A stretch of 64,000 nucleotides of DNA from Burkholderiales bacterium RIFCSPLOWO2_12_FULL_65_40 (GCA_001770955.1 MESL01000031.1:116377-180376), one strand, 5' to 3'. Numbered from the stretch's first letter, positions 1 to 8,882 are shown. Program-made: numbers and translations. Notes: generated from the letters alone by a model not told the origin.

Positions 1-165
1 ACCGCCAGCCAGAAGCTGGGCGAGAAGATGTACGCCGACCAGCAGGCCGCCCAGGCGGCAGCGGGCGCCGCCGCTGGCGACACGGGCGGAGCGTCCTCGT
101 CCAGCAAGCCTGCGGATGACGACAACGTGGTCGACGCCGAAGTGAAGGAAGTCAAGAAGGGCTAA
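1..165 (+). CDS. dnaK: Chaperone DnaK, C-terminal fragment
   Basis: The window opens inside this gene; 54 codons and the TAA remain. The fragment is the end of the helical lid ([12 protein letters not shown]) followed by the Ala/Gly/Ser-rich linker and the acidic tail ending [12 protein letters not shown], the usual bacterial DnaK terminus that contacts clients. The full protein is the ATP-dependent Hsp70 chaperone working with DnaJ and GrpE in the cytoplasm. dnaJ follows 90 bp later on the same strand, the normal pairing. Only the 3' end is visible, so ATPase and substrate domains cannot be checked. Confidence 0.95.
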   Translation, partial: TASQKLGEKMYADQQAAQAAAGAAAGDTGGASSSSKPADDDNVVDAEVKEVKKG

Positions 166-189
166 GCCACAGCGGTTGCCTACCTAAAC

Positions 190-227
190 CGCCGCGCTGG
201 GCCCCTTCCAAGGGTGTCCGCGCGGCG
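190..227 (+). other. Stem-loop in the dnaK-dnaJ intergenic region
   Basis: CGCCGCGC at 190-197 pairs with GCGCGGCG at 220-227. No T-run follows, so it is not a classic terminator. A hairpin here could stabilise the upstream dnaK message or reduce read-through into dnaJ; that role is inference. Confidence 0.5.
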
Positions 228-255
228 TTCCGCTTCCAACCAGGCTCATTCATCC

Positions 256-1398
256 ATGTCCAAACGAGACTATTACGAAATCCTCGGCGTTCCCAAGAAC
301 GCCTCCGAGGACGAGATCAAGAAGGCTTATCGCAAGCTGGCGATGAAGCACCACCCGGACCGCAACCAGGGTGATGCGGCCAAGGTGGCCGAGGACAAGT
401 TCAAGGAGGCCAAGGAGGCCTACGAGATGCTGTCCGACACGCAAAAGCGCGCCGCCTACGACCAGTACGGCCACGCCGGCGTGGACCCGAACATGCGCGG
501 CCCAGGTGGCCCCGGCGCAGAAGGGTTTGGCGGCTTTGCCGAAGCGTTTGGCGACATCTTTGGCGACATGTTTGGCCAGAATGGCGGGCGTGGCCGGGGA
601 GGCGCAGGGCGCGTCTACCGTGGCAGCGACCTGAGCTACGCCATGGAAGTGACACTCGAAGAGGCCGCCCGTGGCAAGGACGCGCAGATTCGCATCCCCT
701 CCTGGGAAAGCTGCGACACCTGCCACGGCAGCGGCGCCAAGCCCGGCACCAGTGCCAAGACCTGCGGCACCTGCAGCGGCTCGGGCACGGTGCAGATGCG
801 CCAGGGCTTCTTCAGCGTGCAGCAGACCTGCCCGCATTGCCGCGGCACGGGCAAGATCATCCCCGAACCCTGCACCACCTGCCAGGGCCAGGGCAAGCTG
901 AAAAAACAGAAGACCCTGGAAGTGAAAATTCCGGCCGGCATCGACGACGGCATGCGCATCCGCAGCACCGGCAACGGCGAGCCCGGCACCAATGGCGGCC
1001 CTCCGGGCGACCTGTACATCGAGATCCGCCTGAAGAAGCACGACATTTTCGAGCGCGACGGCGACGACCTGCACTGCCAGGTGCCAGTGAGCTTCATCAC
1101 GGCCGCTTTGGGCGGCGAGATCGAAGTGCCGACGCTCGCGGGCAAGGCGGCCATCGACATTCCCGAGGGCACCCAGGCCGGCAAGCAGTTCCGCCTGCGT
1201 GGCAAGGGCATCAAGGGCGTGCGGTCCAGTTACCCGGGTGATCTGTATTGCCACATCGCCGTGGAAACCCCGGTCAAGCTCACCGAGCACCAGCGCAAGC
1301 TCCTGCGCGAGCTGGAAGAGTCGCTGAAAAAAGGCGGCGCCCGCCACTCGCCCAGCGGCGAGAGCTGGACCGACCGGCTGAAGAACTTCTTCAGCTGA
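256..1398 (+). CDS. dnaJ: Chaperone protein DnaJ
   Basis: Hsp40 co-chaperone of 380 residues that delivers unfolded clients to DnaK and stimulates its ATPase. The J-domain spans about residues 1-70 with the HPD motif at 33-35. A Gly/Phe-rich stretch (about 75-130) and four CxxCxGxG zinc-finger repeats ([32 protein letters not shown], about 155-220) follow, then the C-terminal client-binding barrels. All hallmark residues are intact. The ATG at 256 gives the canonical MSKRDYYE start; an in-frame GTG at 214 lies in the upstream hairpin and is unlikely. A strong intrinsic terminator closes the dnaKJ unit. Confidence 0.98.
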   Translation: MSKRDYYEILGVPKNASEDEIKKAYRKLAMKHHPDRNQGDAAKVAEDKFKEAKEAYEMLSDTQKRAAYDQYGHAGVDPNMRGPGGPGAEGFGGFAEAFGDIFGDMFGQNGGRGRGGAGRVYRGSDLSYAMEVTLEEAARGKDAQIRIPSWESCDTCHGSGAKPGTSAKTCGTCSGSGTVQMRQGFFSVQQTCPHCRGTGKIIPEPCTTCQGQGKLKKQKTLEVKIPAGIDDGMRIRSTGNGEPGTNGGPPGDLYIEIRLKKHDIFERDGDDLHCQVPVSFITAALGGEIEVPTLAGKAAIDIPEGTQAGKQFRLRGKGIKGVRSSYPGDLYCHIAVETPVKLTEHQRKLLRELEESLKKGGARHSPSGESWTDRLKNFFS

Positions 1399-1411
1399 TC
1401 GCCCCCCCAAG

Positions 1412-1448
1412 AAAACCGCCTGCGCACTGGCTGCCCAGGCGGTTTTTT
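1412..1448 (+). terminator. Rho-independent terminator after dnaJ
   Basis: Perfect 11-bp stem AAAACCGCCTG (1412-1422) / CAGGCGGTTTT (1436-1446) running into a T-run at 1443-1448, 13 bp after the dnaJ stop. Confidence 0.92.
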
Positions 1449-1510
1449 CATGCCGGTGAAACCCCTTGCCGGGGGTACGATGGAGCCAAGCACTAGGAGG
1501 ACGCAGCACC

Positions 1511-2875
1511 ATGACCGTCAACATCACCTTCCTCGGCGGCGCCGGCACCGTCACCGGCTCCAAGTACCTCGTCCGCCACAAAGGGCACTGCCTGCTGGTG
1601 GACTGTGGCCTGTTCCAGGGCTACAAGCTGCTGCGCCTGCGCAACTGGCAGCCCCTGCCGGTCACGCCCCACCAGATCGACGCCGTGGTGCTGACCCACG
1701 CACACCTGGACCACAGCGGCTACCTGCCCCTGCTGGCACGCGATGGCTACACCAAGGCCGTGCACTGCACCCCGGGCACGCGCGACCTGTGCGCCATCCT
1801 GCTGCCCGACAGCGGGTATCTGCAGGAAGAAGACGCCGCCTTCCTCAACCGCCACCAGCTCTCGCAGCATGCCCCGGCGCTGCCCCTCTACACCCGACTC
1901 GATGCCCAGCACTGCCTGAAGCAGTTCCGCACGCACAACTTCCACAAAGCCTTTGAGCCGATTCCGGGCTGGCGCGTGAGCTTCACCCCGGCGGGCCATA
2001 TCCTGGGCGCCGCCAGCGTGCTGCTGGAGGTGGGTGGGCGGCGCATCCTGTTCTCGGGCGACCTGGGCCGCACCGACGACCTGCTGATGGAACCACCCGA
2101 AGCACCGCCAAGTGCCGACACCGTGCTGATCGAAGCCACCTACGGCGACCGCCAGCACCCGCAGGAGGACATCCTGCAGGAACTGGGCCCTGCCCTGCAG
2201 CGTCTGGCCAAGCGCGGCGGCGTCGCCGTGGTGCCGGTGTTCGCCGTAGGACGGGCGCAGGCGGTGCTGCACGCCATCCAGCTGCTTAAGGTGCAAGGCG
2301 TCATCCCGGTACAACTGCCGGTTTTTCTCGACAGCCCGATGGCGGTGAGCACCACCGGATTGTTCGAGCACTACCCCAGCGAGCACCGGCTGGACGCCCG
2401 CGAGGTACATGCCCTGTCGCACAGCGCCACCATGGTGCAGACCACCGACGAATCCAAGGCCCTGGGGCGCCGGCACGGCCCCATGGTGATTCTGTCGGCC
2501 AGTGGCATGGCCACCGGGGGGCGCGTGCTGCACCACCTGGCACTGCATGCGGGCAACCACCGCAACATGGTCATCATCACCGGGCACCAGGCACCGGGAA
2601 CGCGCGGCGCGCGCATCGCCAGCGGTGAAAAAAACATCCGTATCCACGGACAGGACATCGAGATGCGCGCCGAAGTCGTACAGCTCACCTCCGCCTCGGC
2701 CCATGCCGACGCCAACCAGACCCTGGCCTGGCTGCGCAGCATGGAGCACGCGCCCGAGCAGGTCTACGTGGTGCATGGCGAGATGGAGGCTGCCGACATC
2801 CTGCGCCAGCGCATCGCACACGAGCTGCGCTGGAACGCCTCGGCGCCGGACCACGGCAGCACCTGCGCAGCCTGA
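1511..2875 (+). CDS. MBL-fold/beta-CASP RNA-processing metallohydrolase
   Basis: 454-residue protein of the metallo-beta-lactamase superfamily with beta-CASP and RMMBL domains, the family of CPSF73-like and bacterial RNA exonucleases. The metal-binding HAHLDH motif is at residues 63-68. Further metal or CASP signatures are GHILGAAS, FSGDLGR, ATYGDR, the SASGMATGGR loop and a C-terminal HGE. The ATG at 1511 is chosen because AGGAGG ends 10 bp upstream and the protein begins directly with the first beta-strand (MTVNITFLGGAGTVTGS). It sits alone between the dnaJ terminator and a LysR gene. Family precedent suggests a cytoplasmic RNase; the in vivo RNA substrate is unknown. Confidence 0.85.
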   Translation: MTVNITFLGGAGTVTGSKYLVRHKGHCLLVDCGLFQGYKLLRLRNWQPLPVTPHQIDAVVLTHAHLDHSGYLPLLARDGYTKAVHCTPGTRDLCAILLPDSGYLQEEDAAFLNRHQLSQHAPALPLYTRLDAQHCLKQFRTHNFHKAFEPIPGWRVSFTPAGHILGAASVLLEVGGRRILFSGDLGRTDDLLMEPPEAPPSADTVLIEATYGDRQHPQEDILQELGPALQRLAKRGGVAVVPVFAVGRAQAVLHAIQLLKVQGVIPVQLPVFLDSPMAVSTTGLFEHYPSEHRLDAREVHALSHSATMVQTTDESKALGRRHGPMVILSASGMATGGRVLHHLALHAGNHRNMVIITGHQAPGTRGARIASGEKNIRIHGQDIEMRAEVVQLTSASAHADANQTLAWLRSMEHAPEQVYVVHGEMEAADILRQRIAHELRWNASAPDHGSTCAA

Positions 2876-2976
2876 AAGCGCATCCGGGCAAGAAAGCCAT
2901 CGCGTTTCACGATGTCTATGGCTGATTTGCTCTGAGAAAATACAGAGAATTCTCCAAAAGAGAATTCATCAACCCC

Positions 2977-3909
2977 ATGAAAAGCTCAGAGCGCAGCTTT
3001 GCGCGCCGCATTGACCTCACTTCGCTGCAACTCTTTGTGGCGGTGTGCGAGCTCGGCAGCATCGGCCGCGCGGCCGAGCGGGAATTCATCGCCGCCTCGG
3101 CCGTCAGCAAGCGTCTGTCCGATCTGGAAACGGCCGTGGACACCGCCCTGCTCTACCGCCACAGCCGGGGCGTGACACTCACCCCCGCAGGCGAGAGCTT
3201 GCTGCACCACGCGCGCACCGTGCTGTTCGGGCTGGAGCGCATGCAGGGCGAACTGAGCGAATATGCCGACGGTGTGCGCGGCCATGTGCGCATGCACGCC
3301 AACATCTCGGCCATCGTCCAGTTTCTGCCGGAAGATCTGGGCGCCTTTGCGCGTGCGCACAGCCAGGTCAAGATCGACCTGCAGGAGCACCTGAGCCCCG
3401 ATGTGCTGCATGCCGTGCAGGAGGGCGCGGCCGATCTGGGCATCTGCAACACCGGCGGCAGCGGCGCCAGCGCCCTGCAAAGCCGCCCGTACCGCTCCGA
3501 CAATTTGATGCTTATTGTGCCCGCAGGGCACGACCTGTCTGCGCGAGCAGCTATCTATTTTGAAGAAGTGCTGGACTGGGACATCGTCGGCCTGCACGCC
3601 AACAGCAGCATCAGCCTGGCCATGCGTGCCGCCGCCGCCCAGGCCGCGCGCCCCTTGCGCCAGCGCATCCAGGTCACCGGCCTGGACGCCATGTGCCGCA
3701 TGATCGACAACGGTCTGGGCGTGGGCCTGCTGCCCGACCGCGCCTTTGCGCTGATGCACGGTGTGGGCCGCCTGGCCGCCGTACCGCTCCAGGACGCCTG
3801 GGCCCACCGCGAGCTGCGCCTGGTGGCGCGCGACTTTGACGCCTTGCCCGTCACGGCCCGGCTGCTGGCAGAACACCTTGCAACGCCCACACCGTTGCCG
3901 CCTCACTAA
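2977..3909 (+). CDS. LysR-family transcriptional regulator
   Basis: 310 residues, normal LysR length. A winged helix-turn-helix lies at about residues 10-75 (LQLFVAVCELGSIGRAAERE ... SAVSKRLSDLE), followed by a linker helix and a two-lobed periplasmic-binding-like effector domain (about 95-300). It lies upstream of leuC on the same strand, separated by a 114-bp inverted-repeat element, so it is not the usual divergent LysR/target pair and its target cannot be read from position. The codons around 3536-3563 (AGCAGCTATCTATTTTG) are AT-richer than the rest and match, in reverse orientation, the dispersed repeat described elsewhere. Confidence 0.9.
   Translation: MKSSERSFARRIDLTSLQLFVAVCELGSIGRAAEREFIAASAVSKRLSDLETAVDTALLYRHSRGVTLTPAGESLLHHARTVLFGLERMQGELSEYADGVRGHVRMHANISAIVQFLPEDLGAFARAHSQVKIDLQEHLSPDVLHAVQEGAADLGICNTGGSGASALQSRPYRSDNLMLIVPAGHDLSARAAIYFEEVLDWDIVGLHANSSISLAMRAAAAQAARPLRQRIQVTGLDAMCRMIDNGLGVGLLPDRAFALMHGVGRLAAVPLQDAWAHRELRLVARDFDALPVTARLLAEHLATPTPLPPH
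3536..3563 (-). repeat. Dispersed-repeat-like segment inside the lysR gene
   Basis: Read on the minus strand this is CAAAATAGATAGCTGCTCGC plus GC, matching the fabD-internal copy (AAAAGTGATAGCTGGCTGCGC) with few differences. It encodes part of the effector domain (ARAAIYFEE), so if it derives from the repeat the frame was preserved. It could be chance; the local drop in GC supports the repeat reading. Confidence 0.4.
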
Positions 3910-4022
3910 GAGCGGCTAACAAAACTCAGCGCAGCGGCCTTGGCTAGGCGTTCCGTCGCAGGCAGTACGAGAGGTACGACAAGACGGAATAACGACGCCA
4001 AGGGAGTTTTGTTAGCCGCTCT
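3909..4022. repeat. 114-bp inverted-repeat element (MITE-like) between lysR and leuC
   Basis: The ends are a perfect 19-bp inverted repeat: AGAGCGGCTAACAAAACTC at 3909-3927 and its complement at 4004-4022. Inside is a second imperfect palindrome (CTTGGC...TTCCGTC against GACGGAATAACGACGCCAAG). The left end overlaps the last base of the lysR stop codon. It encodes no protein and resembles a non-autonomous mobile palindrome. It lies just before leuC and may carry or disturb its promoter or leader. Confidence 0.8.
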
Positions 4023-4060
4023 AAAATCCGATCACCCACCTGAAAGAAGAAAGCCACCCC

Positions 4061-5482
4061 ATGGGACGCACCCTGTACGACAAGATCTGGGACGAGCATG
4101 TCGTCCACACCGAAGAGGACGGCACCTCCATCCTCTACATCGACCGCCATCTGGTGCACGAAGTGACCAGCCCGCAGGCGTTCGAGGGCCTGCGCGAGGC
4201 GGGCCGCAAGGTCTGGCGCATGAGCTCCATCGTGGGCACGGCCGACCACAACACCCCCACCACGGGCTGGGAGCTGGGCTACGACGGCATTGCCGATCCC
4301 GTAAGCAAGGAACAGATCACTACGCTGAACGACAACATGGCGACGATCACGCCGGCCGCGTTCTTCCCCTTCATGCACAAGCGCCAGGGCATCGTGCATG
4401 TGATCGGCCCGGAAAACGGCGCCACGCTGCCCGGCATGACGGTGGTGTGCGGCGACAGCCACACCAGCACCCACGGCGCGTTTGGCGCACTGGCCCACGG
4501 CATCGGCACGTCGGAAGTCGAGCATGTGATGGCCACGCAGACCCTGCTGGCCAAGAAGGCCAAGAACATGCTGGTGCAGGTGGACGGCCAGCTCGCCAAG
4601 GGCGTGACGCCCAAGGACGTGGTGCTGGCCATCATCGGCAAGATCGGCACGGCCGGCGGCACGGGCTACACCATCGAATTCGCGGGCTCGGTGTTCCGCG
4701 CGATGAGCATGGAAGGCCGCATGACCGTGTGCAACATGGCCATCGAAGGCGGCGCGCGGGCGGGCCTGGTGGCGGTGGACGACAAGACCATTGAATACGT
4801 CAAGGGACGCCCCCTGTCGCCCACGGGCGTGGAGTGGGACCAGGCTGTTGCCTACTGGAAGACGCTGCACTCCGACCCCGATGCCCAATTCGACACCGTG
4901 GTCAAGCTTGACGCCGCAACAATAGTGCCGCAGGTCACCTGGGGCACCTCGCCCGAGATGGTGCTGGGCGTGGACGCCCGCGTGCCCGACCCCGACAAGG
5001 AAAAGGACGCCAACAAGCGCGGCGCCATCGAGCGCGCGCTGACCTACATGGGCCTGCAGCCCGGCAAGCCGATCAACGACATCACCATCGACAAGGTATT
5101 CATCGGATCGTGCACCAACAGCCGCATCGAGGACATGCGCGAAGCCGCCGCCGTGGTGAAGAAGCTCGGCCGCAAGGTGGCCAGCAACGTCAAGCTGGCG
5201 ATGGTGGTGCCCGGTTCGGGCCTGGTCAAGGAACAGGCAGAGCGCGAAGGCCTGCACGAAATTTTCAAGGCCGCAGGCTTTGAGTGGCGCGAACCCGGCT
5301 GCTCCATGTGCCTGGCCATGAACGCCGACCGCCTGGAGCCAGGCGAACGCTGCGCCTCCACCAGCAACCGCAACTTCGAAGGCCGCCAGGGCGCCGGTGG
5401 CCGCACCCATCTCGTGAGCCCCGCCATGGCCGCTGCTGCAGCGGTGCATGGCCATTTCGTCGATATCCGCCCATTTGCCTGA
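4061..5482 (+). CDS. leuC: 3-isopropylmalate dehydratase large subunit
   Basis: 473 residues. With LeuD it isomerises 2-isopropylmalate to 3-isopropylmalate through a [4Fe-4S] cluster in leucine synthesis. The cluster ligands are visible: C351 (in GSCTNS), C414 and C417 (in GCSMC). The aconitase-family signature [13 protein letters not shown] lies near residue 130. The start [13 protein letters not shown] is canonical, and AAAGAAGAAAG upstream supplies a purine-rich ribosome site. It is followed by a small entericidin-like gene, leuD and leuB on the same strand, an operon-like arrangement. Confidence 0.98.
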   Translation: MGRTLYDKIWDEHVVHTEEDGTSILYIDRHLVHEVTSPQAFEGLREAGRKVWRMSSIVGTADHNTPTTGWELGYDGIADPVSKEQITTLNDNMATITPAAFFPFMHKRQGIVHVIGPENGATLPGMTVVCGDSHTSTHGAFGALAHGIGTSEVEHVMATQTLLAKKAKNMLVQVDGQLAKGVTPKDVVLAIIGKIGTAGGTGYTIEFAGSVFRAMSMEGRMTVCNMAIEGGARAGLVAVDDKTIEYVKGRPLSPTGVEWDQAVAYWKTLHSDPDAQFDTVVKLDAATIVPQVTWGTSPEMVLGVDARVPDPDKEKDANKRGAIERALTYMGLQPGKPINDITIDKVFIGSCTNSRIEDMREAAAVVKKLGRKVASNVKLAMVVPGSGLVKEQAEREGLHEIFKAAGFEWREPGCSMCLAMNADRLEPGERCASTSNRNFEGRQGAGGRTHLVSPAMAAAAAVHGHFVDIRPFA

Positions 5483-5494
5483 AGGAGCTTTGTC

Positions 5495-5620
5495 ATGAAA
5501 CACACCGCCACCCTCCTCGCCATGGCCCTGGCCTTCGCGCTGGCCGGCTGCAACACCGTCAAGGGCGTGGGCCAGGACGTGCAGCGCGCCGGTGGAGCCA
5601 TCGAACGCGCTGCCAAATAA
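5495..5620 (+). CDS. Entericidin-type small lipoprotein between leuC and leuD
   Basis: 41-residue protein. A hydrophobic signal (MKHTATLLAMALAFALAGC) ends in a lipobox (ALAGC) with the lipidated Cys at position 19. The short polar tail NTVKGVGQDVQRAGGAIERA is typical of the entericidin A/B (EcnAB) family of membrane lipoproteins. GAAGGAG lies 7 bp before the ATG. It sits 12 bp after the leuC stop and 12 bp before leuD, so it is probably co-transcribed with leucine synthesis although no metabolic link is known. In enterics EcnB is described as a bacteriolytic peptide, with EcnA as its antidote; which of the two this resembles, and whether it has that activity, is unknown. Confidence 0.88.
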   Translation: MKHTATLLAMALAFALAGCNTVKGVGQDVQRAGGAIERAAK

Positions 5621-5632
5621 CGCCCCCTGAAC

Positions 5633-6283
5633 ATGCAGAAATTCACCCTCCACCAAGGCCTCGTGGCTCCCATGGACCGCGAGAACGTCGACACCGACGC
5701 CATCATCCCCAAGCAGTTCCTCAAGTCGATCAAGAAGACCGGCTTTGGCGTGAACCTGTTTGACGAATGGCGCTACCTGGACCACGGCGAGCCGGGGCAA
5801 GACCCGGCCAGCCGCAAGCCCAACCCCGACTTTGTGCTGAACCAGCCGCGCTACCGTGGCGCCTCCATCCTGCTGGCGCGCAAGAACTTTGGCTGCGGAT
5901 CGAGCCGCGAGCACGCGCCCTGGGCGCTGGACCAGTACGGCTTTCGCGCCGTCATCGCGCCCAGCTTTGCCGACATCTTCTTCAACAACTGCTTCAAGAA
6001 CGGACTGCTGCCCATCGTGCTGCCCGAGGCCACGATAGCCCAGTTGTTCGACGAAGTGGCGGCGTTCCCCGGCTACCAGCTCACCATCGACCTGGAACGC
6101 CAGGTGATCGTGTGCCCGCAGGGCGAGGAGATCCCGTTCGACGTGGTGCCCTTCCGCAAGTACTGCCTGCTCAACGGCTTCGACGACATCGGGCTGACCT
6201 TGCGCCAGAAAGACAAGATCGCCGCCTTTGAGGCCCAGCGCCTGGCCACCAAGCCCTGGCTGGCCCACACCATGGTCGCCTGA
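5633..6283 (+). CDS. leuD: 3-isopropylmalate dehydratase small subunit
   Basis: 216 residues, usual length for the swivel-domain subunit that pairs with LeuC. Signatures seen are the N-terminal [20 protein letters not shown] and the substrate-binding [15 protein letters not shown]. Starts 12 bp after the entericidin stop. It is followed by a copy of the dispersed palindromic repeat and then leuB. The leucine set here lacks leuA. Confidence 0.98.
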   Translation: MQKFTLHQGLVAPMDRENVDTDAIIPKQFLKSIKKTGFGVNLFDEWRYLDHGEPGQDPASRKPNPDFVLNQPRYRGASILLARKNFGCGSSREHAPWALDQYGFRAVIAPSFADIFFNNCFKNGLLPIVLPEATIAQLFDEVAAFPGYQLTIDLERQVIVCPQGEEIPFDVVPFRKYCLLNGFDDIGLTLRQKDKIAAFEAQRLATKPWLAHTMVA

Positions 6284-6294
6284 AATATTCAAAC

Positions 6295-6341
6295 AAATTG
6301 GCCTCTAGCGCTTGCTGAACAAGCGCCAGAAGCTATCAAAA
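6295..6341 (+). repeat. Dispersed palindromic repeat, copy between leuD and leuB
   Basis: AAATTGGCCTCTAGCGCTT, a short loop, then CAAGCGCCAGAAGCTAT. AGCGCTT/AAGCGC form the inner arms. It ends 12 bp before the leuB start and lies in the leuD-leuB message, where it would fold as a hairpin. It is the clearest full copy of the family in this window. Confidence 0.85.
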
Positions 6342-6353
6342 CAAGAGTCAACA

Positions 6354-7424
6354 ATGAAAATTGCAGTTCTGCCGGGTGACGGCATCGGTACCGAAATCGT
6401 CGCCGAGGCCGTCAAGGTGCTCAAGACGCTCGATCTGAAATTCGAGATGGAGTCTGCCCTGGTCGGCGGCGCCGCCTACGAGGCCCATGGGCACCCCCTG
6501 CCCGAATCCACCCTGAAGCTCGCCATGGATGCCGACGCCGTGCTGTTCGGCGCCGTGGGCGACTGGAAATACGACAAGTTGGAGCGCCCGCTGCGCCCTG
6601 AGCAGGCCATTCTGGGCCTGCGCAAGAACATGGGGCTGTTTGCCAACTTCCGCCCCGCCATCTGCTACGAGCAACTGGTGGGCGCATCCAGCCTCAAGCC
6701 CGAGCTGATTGCGGGCCTCGACATCCTCATCATCCGTGAGCTGACCGGCGACATCTATTTCGGCCAGCCGCGCGGCCGCCGCGTGGCCACCGACGGCCAC
6801 TTCCCCGGCGCCGAGGAAGCGTATGACACCATGCGCTACAGCAAGCCCGAGATCGAACGCATCGCCCACGTCGCCTTCCAGGCCGCGCGCAAGCGCAGCA
6901 AGAAGGTCACCAGCGTGGACAAGGCCAACGTGCTGGAAACCTTCCAGTTCTGGAAGGACGTGGTCACCGAGGTGCACCAGCAGTACCCCGACGTGGAACT
7001 GCAGCACATGTACGTGGACAACGCCGCCATGCAGCTCGTCAAGGCGCCCAAGGCGTTCGACGTGGTGGTCACCGGCAACATGTTCGGCGACATCCTGAGC
7101 GACGAGGCCTCCATGCTCACCGGCTCGATCGGCATGCTGCCCTCGGCCAGCCTAAACAGCAAGGGCCAGGGCCTGTACGAACCGAGCCACGGCAGCGCCC
7201 CCGACATCGCCGGCAAGGGCATCGCGAACCCGCTGGCCACCATCCTCTCGGCCGCGATGATGCTGCGCTTCTCGCTGAACCAGGAAGCAGCCGCCCAGCG
7301 CATCGAGGCCGCCGTGCAGAAGGTGCTGGCCCAGGGCCTGCGCACGCCCGACATCTGGAGCGAAGGCACCACCAAGGTGGGCACGGCGCAGATGGGGGAT
7401 GCGGTAGTGAAGGCGCTGGGATAA
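6354..7424 (+). CDS. leuB: 3-isopropylmalate dehydrogenase
   Basis: 356 residues. Oxidatively decarboxylates 3-isopropylmalate to 2-oxoisocaproate with NAD+ in leucine synthesis. The N-terminus [15 protein letters not shown], the substrate-binding [14 protein letters not shown] region and the metal/NAD motifs ([27 protein letters not shown]) are all present. The ATG at 6354 gives the family-standard start; an in-frame ATG at 6312 would add 14 residues encoded entirely by the dispersed repeat and is rejected. A strong terminator follows at 7453. Confidence 0.98.
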   Translation: MKIAVLPGDGIGTEIVAEAVKVLKTLDLKFEMESALVGGAAYEAHGHPLPESTLKLAMDADAVLFGAVGDWKYDKLERPLRPEQAILGLRKNMGLFANFRPAICYEQLVGASSLKPELIAGLDILIIRELTGDIYFGQPRGRRVATDGHFPGAEEAYDTMRYSKPEIERIAHVAFQAARKRSKKVTSVDKANVLETFQFWKDVVTEVHQQYPDVELQHMYVDNAAMQLVKAPKAFDVVVTGNMFGDILSDEASMLTGSIGMLPSASLNSKGQGLYEPSHGSAPDIAGKGIANPLATILSAAMMLRFSLNQEAAAQRIEAAVQKVLAQGLRTPDIWSEGTTKVGTAQMGDAVVKALG

Positions 7425-7452
7425 GCCGGTACAGCCTGCACCAGGCATGTGG

Positions 7453-7478
7453 AAAGGGCGGCACAGGGCCGCCCTTTT
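7453..7478 (+). terminator. Rho-independent terminator after leuB
   Basis: Perfect 10-bp stem AAAGGGCGGC (7453-7462) / GCCGCCCTTT (7468-7477), a 5-nt loop, and T-run 7475-7478. It ends the leucine unit and isolates the asd leader downstream. Confidence 0.9.
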
Positions 7479-7541
7479 GCATGCAGGGCACAGGCGCCGC
7501 AGGGCACAGTGCCCGTAAGCAGGCGTCAAGCAGCCATCCGC

Positions 7542-7547
7542 TACAAT
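7542..7547 (+). promoter_or_regulatory. Probable -10 box of the asd promoter
   Basis: TACAAT at 7542-7547 is a near-consensus -10; no convincing -35 is seen about 17 bp upstream. It would place the transcript start within a base or two of the leader-peptide ATG at 7556, so the leader might be translated from a leaderless or nearly leaderless message. Confidence 0.5.
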
Positions 7548-7555
7548 CCGGAACT

Positions 7556-7657
7556 ATGTTTGTCGCCCGCCCGTTCGCCCTGAACACCGCATCCGCCGCC
7601 CAGGCCGGTGCAGCCGCGCGCGCAATCACCACCAAAACCACGACCATTAAGGGCTGA
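7556..7657 (+). CDS. Putative leader peptide for asd attenuation
   Basis: 33-codon reading frame MFVARPFALN...RAITTKTTTIKG ending in TGA 94 bp before asd. Nine of its last eleven residues are Thr, Ile or Lys (AITTKTTTIKG). These are products of the aspartate pathway fed by Asd, the same logic as the enteric thr leader. After the stop, GGTTCGTC (7666-7673) can pair with GACGAGCC (7692-7699). Alternatively GGCCAGAC (7687-7694) can pair with GTCTGGTC (7711-7718). The two hairpins exclude each other. No clear Shine-Dalgarno precedes the ATG. Expression and function are inferred, not shown. Confidence 0.65.
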   Translation: MFVARPFALNTASAAQAGAAARAITTKTTTIKG

Positions 7658-7665
7658 TCCAGTCT

Positions 7666-7735
7666 GGTTCGTCGTGCGCCCTCCCTGGCCAGACGAGCCG
7701 GGGCAGAACAGTCTGGTCTGGCACTGTTTCTTACT
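7666..7735 (+). promoter_or_regulatory. Candidate attenuator: mutually exclusive hairpins before asd
   Basis: Arms 7666-7673 and 7692-7699 form one 8-bp stem; arms 7687-7694 and 7711-7718 form another, each with one G-U pair, sharing bases 7692-7694. The second is followed by a U-rich tract (CTGTTTCTTACTTT). The arrangement fits ribosome-stalling attenuation governed by the leader peptide, though the terminator-like U-run is imperfect and control of ribosome access is an alternative. Confidence 0.5.
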
Positions 7736-7751
7736 TTGAAAGGGCGTTGAA

Positions 7752-8882
7752 ATGAGCAAGTTGGTAGGTTTGGTCGGCTGGCGCGGCATGGTCGGCTCGG
7801 TCCTGATGGACCGCATGGTGCAGGAAAAGGACTTCGATCTGATCGAACCCCTGTTCTTCTCCACCTCGAACGCAGGCGGCAAGGCCCCCGCACAGGCCCG
7901 GAACGAAACCACGCTGCAGGACGCGTTCAACATCGACCAGCTCAAGCGCTGCGAGATCATCATCACCGCCCAGGGCGGCGACTACACCAACGAGGTGTAC
8001 CCCAAGCTGCGCGCTGCGGGCTGGAACGGCCACTGGATCGACGCCGCATCCTCCCTGCGCATGGAAAAGAACGCCGTCATCGTGCTCGACCCTGTGAACA
8101 TGCCGGTCATCAAGAACGCACTGGCGAATGGCGGCAAGGACTGGATCGGCGGCAACTGCACCGTCAGCTGCATGCTGATGGGCGTGGGCGCGCTGTACAA
8201 GGCAGGCCTCGTCGAATGGATGAGCACCCAGACCTACCAGGCCGCTTCCGGCGGCGGTGCACAGCACATGCGCGAACTGCTCACGCAGTACGGCACGCTG
8301 AACGCCGAAGTGAAGGCCCTGCTCGACGACCCCAAGAGCGCCATCCTCGAAATCGACCGGATGGTCTCTGCCAAGCAGCGCAGCCTCACCGCAGCGGAGA
8401 CCGCCAACTTCGGCGTGCCGCTGGGCGGCAGCCTGATTCCCTGGATCGACAAGGACCTGGGCAACGGGATGTCCAAGGAAGAGTGGAAGGGCATGGCCGA
8501 GACGAACAAGATCCTCGGCATGGGCGACGGCTTTGGCACCGCCGCCGTGCCGGTGGACGGTTTCTGCGTGCGCGTGGGCGCCATGCGCTGCCACAGCCAG
8601 GCCCTGACCTTCAAGCTGAAAAAGGACGTGCCCGTGGCCGACATCGAGGCCATGATCGCTGCCGACAACCAGTGGGTGAAGGTGGTCCCCAACACGCGCG
8701 AGGCCACCATCAAGGACCTGACCCCCGTGGCCGTGACCGGCACCATGACCATCCCCGTGGGCCGCATCCGCAAGCTGGCCATGGGGCCCGAGTACGTGGG
8801 TGCCTTCACCATTGGTGACCAGCTGCTGTGGGGTGCCGCCGAGCCGCTGCGCCGCATGCTGCGCATCCTGCTGGACGCCTGA
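7752..8882 (+). CDS. asd: Aspartate-semialdehyde dehydrogenase
   Basis: 376 residues, proteobacterial type. NADPH-dependent reduction of aspartyl phosphate to aspartate semialdehyde, the branch point to lysine/diaminopimelate, threonine, methionine and isoleucine. N-terminal Rossmann motif [11 protein letters not shown]; catalytic C136 in [12 protein letters not shown]; substrate-binding histidine in the [11 protein letters not shown] segment. GAAAGGG lies 8 bp before the ATG. It is preceded by a putative Thr/Ile/Lys leader peptide and attenuator and followed by the fimV promoter region. Confidence 0.98.
   Translation: MSKLVGLVGWRGMVGSVLMDRMVQEKDFDLIEPLFFSTSNAGGKAPAQARNETTLQDAFNIDQLKRCEIIITAQGGDYTNEVYPKLRAAGWNGHWIDAASSLRMEKNAVIVLDPVNMPVIKNALANGGKDWIGGNCTVSCMLMGVGALYKAGLVEWMSTQTYQAASGGGAQHMRELLTQYGTLNAEVKALLDDPKSAILEIDRMVSAKQRSLTAAETANFGVPLGGSLIPWIDKDLGNGMSKEEWKGMAETNKILGMGDGFGTAAVPVDGFCVRVGAMRCHSQALTFKLKKDVPVADIEAMIAADNQWVKVVPNTREATIKDLTPVAVTGTMTIPVGRIRKLAMGPEYVGAFTIGDQLLWGAAEPLRRMLRILLDA

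Noticed and set aside
250..1581. Long open frames opposite dnaJ, leuCD, fimV, trpB, polA and other genes (up to about 930 codons)
   Set aside because: They are mirror frames of GC-rich genes, with His/Arg/Ala-heavy composition, no domain signatures and no ribosome sites. The opposite strand in each case encodes a clear family.
6312..6353. A 14-residue N-terminal extension of LeuB
   Set aside because: The extra codons are entirely dispersed-repeat sequence and the family starts at [13 protein letters not shown] at 6354 is used.
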